A program made the translations under genes and the position numbers. Shown in pieces: positions 42,991-51,212 of a stretch of DNA of 64,000 bases. The notes under the pieces were generated by a model, which did no database searches, was not told the DNA's origin, and worked only from the letters and a program-made list of their open reading frames with translations. Numbering within the stretch: the stretch's first letter is position 1; each line of letters opens with the position of its first letter. The DNA comes from DASTSN01 sp035760665 (GTDB taxonomy: Bacteria; Bacteroidota; Bacteroidia; Chitinophagales; Chitinophagaceae). The stretch covers positions 47,583 through 111,582 of the forward strand of contig DASTSN010000085.1 in NCBI GenBank assembly GCA_035760665.1, given 5' to 3'.

Positions 42991-45051
42991 ATGAAAATTC
43001 AATTACTGGCTTTGTCAGCCATGCTGGCAACTGCCGTTAATGGTTTTTCACAAATTCGCTGGGATGGAGATGCTGGAGATGGCTTATGGGAAAATCCATT
43101 AAACTGGAGTACAGACAATTTACCGGGCGAAACAGACGATGTGTTATTTGATAATTCAGTAGTGGCGTCCAGTTACACAGTAACATTGCCTTCAAGTCCT
43201 GCGGATGATATTACGGTGAATTCCTTGACTGTATCGCCGGAAGCCGGGAATGTAATCACAGTAATGCTCCCAGTCACCAACACTTCGCCAACTGCTTTGC
43301 AAATAAATGGTCCCGGGGATGCTTTTGTATTAAATAGCGGTGCCGTATTTATTAATTCATCGGGTGCTACATCGGGAACGCCTGTTTCCCTCACCACGAC
43401 AAATTTTTTCCGCATTAATAACGGTGGAAGGTATGTGCATAATACCGTTTCGGGTCACACCAATAACCTGGTAGCCAGATTGTCAACCGCCCCAGGAACG
43501 GAGAACGGAATATTTGAGTTTGATGTTCCAAAATCCGGCTATACCATATCAACTGCAGGCAGAATATTCGGAACTTTAGTGTTTTCATCAACCGCCAATG
43601 GTGGCTCTGAGTCGTATTTAGGTAATAGTAATGGTCCTCTTACAGTGAATGGAGACCTTGTTATAAACTCTGGCGTAACATTTACAGCAAATATTGACAA
43701 TGGAATTATTGTTAAAGGAAATTTTAACCAGTCGCCTTCTTCTGTCTTTAATCTATCAAACAGCACTGCCAATACGATTGTGCAAATAGCCGGCAATATT
43801 CTTTCGGCAGGCACCGTGACTGAAACAGGTGCAGCCATTCCGACTATTCAGCTAAACGGAATTACTAATCAGCAAATAGAAATGACAGGCGATCTGACTG
43901 GGGATATCATTTTTGAAATGAATAATTCTGCCGGGGCTTCCTTGCAGGCAGATTTAGCGTTGCCTTACCAGTACAGTATCTTATCCGGGAATATAACCCT
44001 GGGAGATTTTTCACTTATAACGCCGGTGATTGTACAACAGCCTGCAGCTCCTGTAGAAACAAATCATATTATTACAAACGGGGCAGGATCCCTTACCATT
44101 ACGGGTATTGGTGCATCATCGGTCGTTTTCCCGGTAGGTGTTGATGCTGCATCCGTTAACCAAATCGAGATGTCAAATGGTGGTGGCCTTGATTATTCTG
44201 TCAGGGTGGAAGCTGGAATTCATCCGGATATCGCTTTTCCACTAAATGCGATTAACCGTACATGGACGATAACTTCAAGCGCTACACCATCCAGTCCCGT
44301 GCAAGTAACCTTTTTTTACACGGCAGCAAATGCAAACGCTGATTTCAGTTTTGGACTTAATACCGAAGTAGGTCAATTTATTGACCCGGTATGGAATATT
44401 ATCCAGCGTAATATTGAACCGCAGGTGGTTGGTTCTGCATATATGGTTAGTACGACAGTCAATTCGTTCAATACATCCTTTGCATTGGGCAACCTGGGCG
44501 CAATACTTTCTGTTGGTTTCCCAGTTTCCTGTCATGTGGAAAAACGGAATGATAGAAATAGCATTCAATGGTCTGTAGTGGATGAAAAAGATGTAGAACT
44601 GTTCCAGGTGCAAAAGTCCATTGATTTTTTGCATTTCAACACTATAGCATTTGTGAAACCTGTAGTGGGCCGGTTAACGTATAAGATAACTGATGAGGAT
44701 GCGGAGAATATCAGTGCTTTGTACAGAATACAAACAAATTTGAAAACGGGCTCCGTTTATTTTTCAAATATCGCTGAATCAAAAAGGGCTCCTTCCGAAG
44801 TAAATGTCACTTTATCACCGAACCCTGTTCAGCACACGACATTTGTGACAATCACATCCTCCGGTATGCGAAAAGTAGAATTATTGGTCTCTAATCTGCA
44901 GGGTAAAATAATATTTCGTGCGGAGCGAATATTGGTAAACGGGATGAATCGTATTCCGATAGATGTTGATCACTTAAGCCCAGGCATTTATTTCATTTTA
45001 GTAAAAGGCGAAAAGGGGCAGCTTGATTGCCTGCGAATGGTAAAACAGTAA
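42991..45051 (+). CDS. Large secreted protein with T9SS type A sorting domain
   Basis: A 686-residue protein exported by the type IX system. A signal peptide (MKIQLLALSAMLATAVNGFSQ) is followed by a 500-residue beta-rich region with repeated DNF/NGG-type turns and no enzyme motif, starting with the common IRWDGDAGDGLWENPLNWS. From about residue 600 comes a region like VTLSPNPVQHTTFVTITS ... HLSPGIYFILVKGE, the Por/type A sorting domain that ends most T9SS cargo. It is probably surface-attached or released; adhesion or polymer binding is likely, but the function is unknown. Confidence 0.87.
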   Translation: MKIQLLALSAMLATAVNGFSQIRWDGDAGDGLWENPLNWSTDNLPGETDDVLFDNSVVASSYTVTLPSSPADDITVNSLTVSPEAGNVITVMLPVTNTSPTALQINGPGDAFVLNSGAVFINSSGATSGTPVSLTTTNFFRINNGGRYVHNTVSGHTNNLVARLSTAPGTENGIFEFDVPKSGYTISTAGRIFGTLVFSSTANGGSESYLGNSNGPLTVNGDLVINSGVTFTANIDNGIIVKGNFNQSPSSVFNLSNSTANTIVQIAGNILSAGTVTETGAAIPTIQLNGITNQQIEMTGDLTGDIIFEMNNSAGASLQADLALPYQYSILSGNITLGDFSLITPVIVQQPAAPVETNHIITNGAGSLTITGIGASSVVFPVGVDAASVNQIEMSNGGGLDYSVRVEAGIHPDIAFPLNAINRTWTITSSATPSSPVQVTFFYTAANANADFSFGLNTEVGQFIDPVWNIIQRNIEPQVVGSAYMVSTTVNSFNTSFALGNLGAILSVGFPVSCHVEKRNDRNSIQWSVVDEKDVELFQVQKSIDFLHFNTIAFVKPVVGRLTYKITDEDAENISALYRIQTNLKTGSVYFSNIAESKRAPSEVNVTLSPNPVQHTTFVTITSSGMRKVELLVSNLQGKIIFRAERILVNGMNRIPIDVDHLSPGIYFILVKGEKGQLDCLRMVKQ

Positions 45052-45058
45052 TCGTAAG

Positions 45059-47266
45059 TCATAAACGAAGCGATTTGATAATGTTATTGATTTGACTACG
45101 GAACTGTTTTAATTCTTTTACCTGGTCATTAATAAAGCTGTTATCTTCCAGTTTGCCAATAACTTTTTCCATTTCTTCTTTTGTATCGTATACCATCGTA
45201 CGAAACGCGTTGTGGTAATCTTTTGCCCGTGAATCGTAGATTTCCTTTACCATCCATTCTTTTGTTTCCAGAGCCTGCAGCAACAGTTTCTTCAACACTT
45301 TTTTATCAAATTCAAGAAAAGGGGTATCGGTGATTTCCAGCATGGATGCAAAAGCGTGCTGCCATTTTTGTTCATTGTACATATCGCCGCACTGCTGGTA
45401 AAAGGCATGTACATCATCCCAGCTTTTTACCTTGCCGGAATGGATGTTTTTTATCAGTGAGTTTACGGCGGTTTCCGGTATCAGTTGCCCGCCGGTATTG
45501 ATCCAGTTTCCACGCCTGGCCCTTGCCGGTAATGCTTCCCATAAAGTCTCCCACGATTTAATTTTATGAAAACTGATAAAGCTAATTAATTGGCTGATCC
45601 CGTAATAAACCACGAGCTCTTTATAAATATGATAGGCGGGTAGTACTTTGACCAGTTCTGTTTTCCTGTCCGTATTTTCAAACCCTTCAGCCAGTATTTC
45701 CAGTTCGTCGGGTAAACTGCTTTTTTCTTCCAGCAACTGTTCTCCCAGCCGGCACAGTTGCTGTTCGGACAGGGACGTTTTATTTTTCTTCGCTGCTGCC
45801 TGGCCAGTATATTTTTTTAAAAGATGCAACGCCAGGAAAATTTCATTTACACTGTCTGGAGCGAGGAAGTCATATTCCAGCAACTGCATTTTTTCTGTCC
45901 GTTGATCTCTCTGAGTATATTTAGCGGCATTGCGGGCCAGCGCATACATATTGTACATAAACCAGTAGGCGGGCATCACGACCAGTTTATTGTTACTCAC
46001 ATCATTGCTGATGAGCGAAAAGGGGAGGGGAATATTTAATTCTGCCGGGAAATCTCCTTTTGCAATCAGGGAGAAGGTAGCGAATTTTGAATTGTGTTTC
46101 AGGCTGACACATAACCCTGGCCAGAATCCCCTGCCGGCAATAATTTCACCATCGGCACTGCGGCTGTTATGATTAGAACCGATGGTAGCACCGGCAGCCA
46201 TATTGCTTTGCCCCATTACAAGGGCTGCACAAAGAAAAGAATTATTATGGTGCTGCTCATGCGCAGGAAAAATGAGTGAATTCAATACCTCGCAGCACGA
46301 GATGGTGGCATTATTGCCAAGGTATGAGTTAATCAGCCTGGCGCCATATTTTAATTGTGAGTGAGAGGCCAATACGAACCTGACAGCCTTGACGCCGTAA
46401 AAAGCTTTGCAGCCATAGCCGATAATTCCGTTTACCAGTTCGCATCCTTCTCCAATTTGTGATTTTGCTTCCGGTGACGAATTGATCGTAAGATTTTTTA
46501 ACTTGTTAGCCCCCTTGATATAAGCATCACTGCCGATCCATACATCTTTTATAATGCGGGTATTTTTGATGATTGTCCTGTCGCCAATTTTCCCGTAATA
46601 GCCCCGTTTCTGATCAAATTTCTTTTCGGTGAATTCTTTGAATTTGGCCATCAGTTTATCATCACTCCGGTGGCGGCTCCAGAGAAAAGCGTCACCGGGA
46701 AGCATACCATTAAAAGGTATCACGTTTCGTCCGCCGTTTTCATTGCAGATTTCCAGCCAAATACGCACCTCCTCGCTTTCACCTTCTTTGACTATGCCGT
46801 TGCCGAATTTTGAGTGATCAGTCGTTGCTAATTCATTAACATTGATGATCATCACTTCATTACCGGTGATGTAATGGCTCATGTAGTTAACATTGTTGAT
46901 GGCAACATTGTCGCCAAAATCACAACTGATAATCGTGCTGTTATACAGGCCTACCTGCATGCGCAGGTTATGAAATTCGAGATACCACGGTTCAAGCTTT
47001 CCGATACGAACCAGTCCGAAAAATTTACAGTTTTTTACCAGTTCCGGGTTGAATGCGTCTGAAACCAGTACTTTATTCCAGTCGTCAGAAGTATTGTTAT
47101 TGCGTACCAGCGACTCGATTTCGTACGCAGTTAGCTGGCGGTATACAATACCGTTGCGGTTTTGGATATTTCGCAGGTAATATTCGTTTTTCCCTTTTGG
47201 TAAAAATTTCCGGTCAATAAAATTATAGCCTAACGAACCAACAGGGCTTTTATGAATTTCGTTCAT
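45059..47266 (-). CDS. DUF4954 protein with left-handed beta-helix-like region
   Basis: A 735-residue cytoplasmic protein of the Bacteroidota family DUF4954. Residues from about 90 to 420 have hexapeptide-like rungs (IGDRTIIKNTRIIKDVWIGS, LINSYLGNNATIS) as in bacterial acyl- and nucleotidyltransferases, with GATIGSNHNSR typical of the histidine/asparagine active-site turn. The C-terminal 250 residues are mainly helical. Function is unknown. It lies 73 bases downstream of glmS on the same strand, so a link to amino-sugar metabolism is possible but unproven. Confidence 0.85.
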   Translation of the reverse strand: MNEIHKSPVGSLGYNFIDRKFLPKGKNEYYLRNIQNRNGIVYRQLTAYEIESLVRNNNTSDDWNKVLVSDAFNPELVKNCKFFGLVRIGKLEPWYLEFHNLRMQVGLYNSTIISCDFGDNVAINNVNYMSHYITGNEVMIINVNELATTDHSKFGNGIVKEGESEEVRIWLEICNENGGRNVIPFNGMLPGDAFLWSRHRSDDKLMAKFKEFTEKKFDQKRGYYGKIGDRTIIKNTRIIKDVWIGSDAYIKGANKLKNLTINSSPEAKSQIGEGCELVNGIIGYGCKAFYGVKAVRFVLASHSQLKYGARLINSYLGNNATISCCEVLNSLIFPAHEQHHNNSFLCAALVMGQSNMAAGATIGSNHNSRSADGEIIAGRGFWPGLCVSLKHNSKFATFSLIAKGDFPAELNIPLPFSLISNDVSNNKLVVMPAYWFMYNMYALARNAAKYTQRDQRTEKMQLLEYDFLAPDSVNEIFLALHLLKKYTGQAAAKKNKTSLSEQQLCRLGEQLLEEKSSLPDELEILAEGFENTDRKTELVKVLPAYHIYKELVVYYGISQLISFISFHKIKSWETLWEALPARARRGNWINTGGQLIPETAVNSLIKNIHSGKVKSWDDVHAFYQQCGDMYNEQKWQHAFASMLEITDTPFLEFDKKVLKKLLLQALETKEWMVKEIYDSRAKDYHNAFRTMVYDTKEEMEKVIGKLEDNSFINDQVKELKQFRSQINNIIKSLRL

Positions 47267-47339
47267 GGATTACCGTTTAATGTTTTTGAAATAACCAGTG
47301 GCGCGTTTTGGTAAGGGCCTGATTGTTTACCTATGTTGG

Positions 47340-49175
47340 TTATTCCACTGTTACACTTTTAGCAAGATTACGGGGTTTGTCTACATCAAGACCTTTGGCA
47401 ATACCAATGTAATAGGCCAGCAGTTGCAAGGGTACAACGCTCAGCATTGGTGCCAGCACTTCATCGGCTTCCGGTACGATCATTATATCATTGCAAAGAC
47501 TCATGGTGTGCTCGTCGCCTTCCGTTACTACCGCAATAACTTTTCCTTTCCGGGCTTTGATTTCCTGCATATTACTGACCACCTTTTCGTGGTATGAATC
47601 TCTGGTGGCAACAAATACAACCGGCAGTTCATCGTCAACCAGCGCGATAGGACCGTGTTTCATCTCTGCGGCAGGATAGCCCTCCGCATGTATGTACGAA
47701 ATTTCTTTCAGTTTTAATGCACCTTCCAGCGCCACCGGGAAATTGTAACCCCGACCCAGGTAGAGGAAGTCCCTGGCGTCTTTGTATTTTTCTGCAATGG
47801 CTTTGATATGATCACTGGATTCCAGTATCCTGGAAACTTTATCGGGAATTTCATGCAATTCATTTAATAAATGCCGGTAGCGATCCTGGTCAATGCTGCC
47901 TTTTTCATGCGCAATTTTTAAAGCAATCATCGTCAGTACGGCCAGTTGTGCGGTAAAGGCTTTGGTGGAAGCAACACCAATCTCAGGTCCTGCATGCGTA
48001 TAGGCACCACCGTGACTGGCTCTTGCGATGGAAGAGCCCACAACATTTACCACACCCAGGATAATGGCGCCCTTGGATTTCGCTGTTTCAATGGCGACCA
48101 GTGTGTCTGCCGTTTCGCCACTTTGGGAAATGGCAATGATCACATCACCCTGCTGAATGACAGGATTACGGTACCGGAACTCGGAGGCGTATTCTACTTC
48201 CACATTAATGCGGCAAAGCTCTTCAAAAATATATTCCGCCACCAGGCCTGCATGCCAGCTGGTGCCGCAGGCAATCATAATGATGCGGTTGGCGTTCATG
48301 ATTTGTTCCGCATATTGCTGAATACCACTCATTGTAATAGTTCCTGCATTTGCGTCAAGCCTTCCGCGTAGGCAATCATAGATGGTTTGTGGTTGCTCAA
48401 AAATTTCCTTGAGCATGAAGTGATCATAACCCCCTTTTTCAATAGCTGCCAGTTCAATATCCAGTTTTTGTACAAAAGGAGTAATTTTTTCGTTGCCCAG
48501 GTTTTTTAAAATCAACTCGTCGGGTTTCACAATCGCCAGCTCATAGTCATTTACATACACCACTTCCTTGGTATACTCCAGCATGGGCGATGCGTCCGAA
48601 CCCAGGAAATGTTCTCCTTTTCCGATGCCAATTACCAGCGGGCTTCCTTTTCGGGCGGCAATGATTGTGCCGGGTGTTTCATCATCGAGCAGCAGGATGA
48701 CATAGGCCCCAACAACGCGTTTCAGGGCGATGCGTACGGCTTCTTCCAGTGAGCATTCGTTATTTGTTTTTATATCTTCAATAAAGTTGAGTAACACTTC
48801 TGTATCAGTATCACTCGTAAAAGCATATCCTTTTTTGATCAGTTCTCCTTTAATTTGGGCGTAGTTTTCAATAATGCCGTTATGAATCATGGCTAATTTA
48901 CCGCTGGCAGAACTGTGCGGGTGAGCGTTGCGGTCGCTGGGTTCTCCATGTGTTGCCCACCGGGTATGCCCAATGCCTGTATGGGCATGCAGATTCTGCC
49001 CAACAAGTGTTTCCTCCAGGTCGGCCACTTTACCTTTCTTTTTGTACACATGCAAGCCGCTATTCAGCAAGGCTACACCGGCACTGTCGTAGCCGCGGTA
49101 TTCCAGTCTTTTTAAACCTTTTATAATGACAGGGTAGGCCTCTCTTGGGCCAGTGTATCCAACAATTCCGCACAT
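47340..49175 (-). CDS. glmS: Glutamine--fructose-6-phosphate aminotransferase (isomerising)
   Basis: GlmS makes glucosamine-6-phosphate, the entry to UDP-GlcNAc for peptidoglycan. The 611-residue protein begins MCGIVGYTG with the nucleophile Cys2 of the glutaminase, then GHTRWATHG, and has two SIS sugar isomerase domains (MIACGTSWHAG, SQSGETADT; YLGRGYNFPVALEGALKLKEIS) and the C-terminal lysine and NLAKSVTVE end. All active-site blocks are intact. No glmS ribozyme precedes it; none is expected in this phylum. Confidence 0.97.
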   Translation of the reverse strand: MCGIVGYTGPREAYPVIIKGLKRLEYRGYDSAGVALLNSGLHVYKKKGKVADLEETLVGQNLHAHTGIGHTRWATHGEPSDRNAHPHSSASGKLAMIHNGIIENYAQIKGELIKKGYAFTSDTDTEVLLNFIEDIKTNNECSLEEAVRIALKRVVGAYVILLLDDETPGTIIAARKGSPLVIGIGKGEHFLGSDASPMLEYTKEVVYVNDYELAIVKPDELILKNLGNEKITPFVQKLDIELAAIEKGGYDHFMLKEIFEQPQTIYDCLRGRLDANAGTITMSGIQQYAEQIMNANRIIMIACGTSWHAGLVAEYIFEELCRINVEVEYASEFRYRNPVIQQGDVIIAISQSGETADTLVAIETAKSKGAIILGVVNVVGSSIARASHGGAYTHAGPEIGVASTKAFTAQLAVLTMIALKIAHEKGSIDQDRYRHLLNELHEIPDKVSRILESSDHIKAIAEKYKDARDFLYLGRGYNFPVALEGALKLKEISYIHAEGYPAAEMKHGPIALVDDELPVVFVATRDSYHEKVVSNMQEIKARKGKVIAVVTEGDEHTMSLCNDIMIVPEADEVLAPMLSVVPLQLLAYYIGIAKGLDVDKPRNLAKSVTVE

Positions 49176-49266
49176 AGTATTTAGTTTTAACGCAAACGAT
49201 TGTCTAAGGCACGAAAGTCTTAAAAATTACTGATACATACAAACGATTCGAACAGTAATTAACCAG

Positions 49267-50673
49267 TTACAATAGAATTCCTTTCAGTATCATAAAAGCA
49301 ACAGAGAAGTAAATGACTAAGCCAGTTACGTCCACCAAAGTAGCTACAAAAGGGGCTGAACTTACTGCAGGATCGGCGCCAGCTCTTTTTAAAACTAACG
49401 GCAGCATAGAGCCGCTGAGTGTACCCCAAAGAACAACACCGATGAGTGAAAAGCCCACCGTAAGCCCGATCAGGAACCAGTGCGGGCCATATAAATCGCT
49501 GATGACGCCATGTTGCATTAGCAAATGCCAGATAAAAATCCTAAAGAAACCGATGAGGCCCAAGATACTTCCCAGCACAATGCCGGAAAAGACTTCCCGG
49601 CGGATTACCCGCCACCAATCTGCAACCGTAACTTCACCCATGGCAAGCGCCTGGATAATAAGCGTGGATGCCTGTGAACCACTGTTACCGCCACTGCTCA
49701 TGATCAGGGGCACAAAAATCGACAATACAACTGCTTTGGCGATTTCATCAGAAAAATAAGCCATAGCTGTGGCAGTGAGCATTTCACTCAGGAACAGGAT
49801 AATCAGCCAGCCAACTCTTTTTTTAATTAGCGTAAAAAATGGTATTTCAAGGTATGGCTGTTCCAGGGCTTCTGTACCCCCAATTTTTTGAATGTCTTCA
49901 CTGAATTCTTCACCGGCTACCCAGAGTATATCATCTATGGTAACAATACCCAATAACTTATTACTGTTGCTTACAACCGGCAAGGCTACCCGGTTATTCA
50001 TTTTAAAAACCTCGCTGGCAATTTCCTGGTCGTCATAGGCGTTCAGGGCAATGACCCTGTCGTCCATCAGGTCGGCAACTTCCTTGTCGGGTGAGGCTAA
50101 AATAAATTCACGGATACGGATATCATCGAGGAGTTCACCATTTTCATTAATCACGTAAATCACATCAATGGTTTCACTGTCTTTGCCCACTTTGCGAACG
50201 GTTTCCAGCACTTCGGCGACGGTGTTGTGTTCGTAAACGTATACATAATCGGGTGTCATAAGCCGCCCCACGCTGTTTTCCGGGTAACCTAACAAAGACA
50301 AAGTGATTTTTCTTTCTTCGGTATCCAGGAGTTTAATCAGTTCACGCACTACGTTACTGGGCAATTCTTCCAAAAATGCTGTGCGGTCATCGGCGGGTAA
50401 TTCATTGAGCAGTCCTGCGGTGGTATTGGCTGGCAGTATCTGGATGATGCGCTGTTGGGTGGGAAAATCCAGTATTTTAAATACGCTGGCGGCTCTGTGC
50501 ACAGACATATTGGCAACGATCTGGCTTTCATATTCGGGATATTCATACACAAGGTCAGCTACATCACTGATGTTTTGCTCATTCAAAAAATCCCGGATAG
50601 CCAGCTTGTCTTCCGTTTGAATTATAGATTCAAACTGTTCCCTGAGGCTTGGCTGTTCCAGTTCGAGTGACAT
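49267..50673 (-). CDS. mgtE: Mg2+ transporter MgtE
   Basis: MgtE is a magnesium channel. The 468-residue protein has the cytoplasmic N-domain (ELPADDRTAFLEELPSNV and further alpha-superhelix), two CBS domains (GYPENSVGRLMTPDYVYVYE ... VISNENGELL-like and DRVIALNAYDDQEIASEVF), and a C-terminal five-helix pore region with LIMSSGGNSGSQASTLIIQALA, the family selectivity segment. Domain order and length are those of normal MgtE. Divergent from the SET-domain gene. Confidence 0.95.
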   Translation of the reverse strand: MSLELEQPSLREQFESIIQTEDKLAIRDFLNEQNISDVADLVYEYPEYESQIVANMSVHRAASVFKILDFPTQQRIIQILPANTTAGLLNELPADDRTAFLEELPSNVVRELIKLLDTEERKITLSLLGYPENSVGRLMTPDYVYVYEHNTVAEVLETVRKVGKDSETIDVIYVINENGELLDDIRIREFILASPDKEVADLMDDRVIALNAYDDQEIASEVFKMNNRVALPVVSNSNKLLGIVTIDDILWVAGEEFSEDIQKIGGTEALEQPYLEIPFFTLIKKRVGWLIILFLSEMLTATAMAYFSDEIAKAVVLSIFVPLIMSSGGNSGSQASTLIIQALAMGEVTVADWWRVIRREVFSGIVLGSILGLIGFFRIFIWHLLMQHGVISDLYGPHWFLIGLTVGFSLIGVVLWGTLSGSMLPLVLKRAGADPAVSSAPFVATLVDVTGLVIYFSVAFMILKGILL

Positions 50674-50758
50674 GCGTCAAAAATACGAAGGATTGGCAAA
50701 GCGGGAGAATATGCGGTATGAAAACATACGGTTTGTATATATTTTTTATTTTTCCGGC

Positions 50759-51142
50759 ATGATACTTCCCTGTCTTTTTATTGCTCCTGCCGAAAACAAG
50801 GGCCGTGGGGTTTTTACTGCGGAGGATATTGAAGCGGATATAACTATTGAAGTAGCTCCCGTAATTGTAATGTCTGCTGCTGAGAGGGAATTGCTCGATA
50901 AGACATTATTACATGATTATATTTTCGAATGGGGCGAAAACCGCGATCAGTGCTGTATGGCGCTGGGGTATGTGCCCATGTATAATCATGCCTATCGGTC
51001 CAATTGTGAATACACGATGGATTTTGATGCAGAAACGATAATCGTGAAAACTGTGCGGTTTGTAAAAGCGGGCGAAGAGTTGTTTATTAATTATAACGGC
51101 GACTGGAACAACGAATCCAAATTGTGGTTTCCTGCAACATAA
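50759..51142 (+). CDS. Small SET-domain protein
   Basis: A 127-residue protein consisting of little more than a SET domain. The frame is open from 50672, but the ATG at 50759 gives the domain itself: KGRGVFTAEDIEAD near the start, YNHAYRSNCEY (the pseudoknot NH motif) near residue 80 and AGEELFINYNGDW near 110. SET proteins move methyl groups from SAM to lysines. The pre-SET and post-SET parts are absent, as in other bacterial examples. Substrate unknown; ribosomal or chromosomal proteins are possible. Confidence 0.82.
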   Translation: MILPCLFIAPAENKGRGVFTAEDIEADITIEVAPVIVMSAAERELLDKTLLHDYIFEWGENRDQCCMALGYVPMYNHAYRSNCEYTMDFDAETIIVKTVRFVKAGEELFINYNGDWNNESKLWFPAT

Positions 51143-51212
51143 ATTTACTGTCAGATGGGGAGGAGCTGGTGAAATATTTCATCGCTGGCAGAGTGTCCCG
51201 TAGTGGGAAAAT

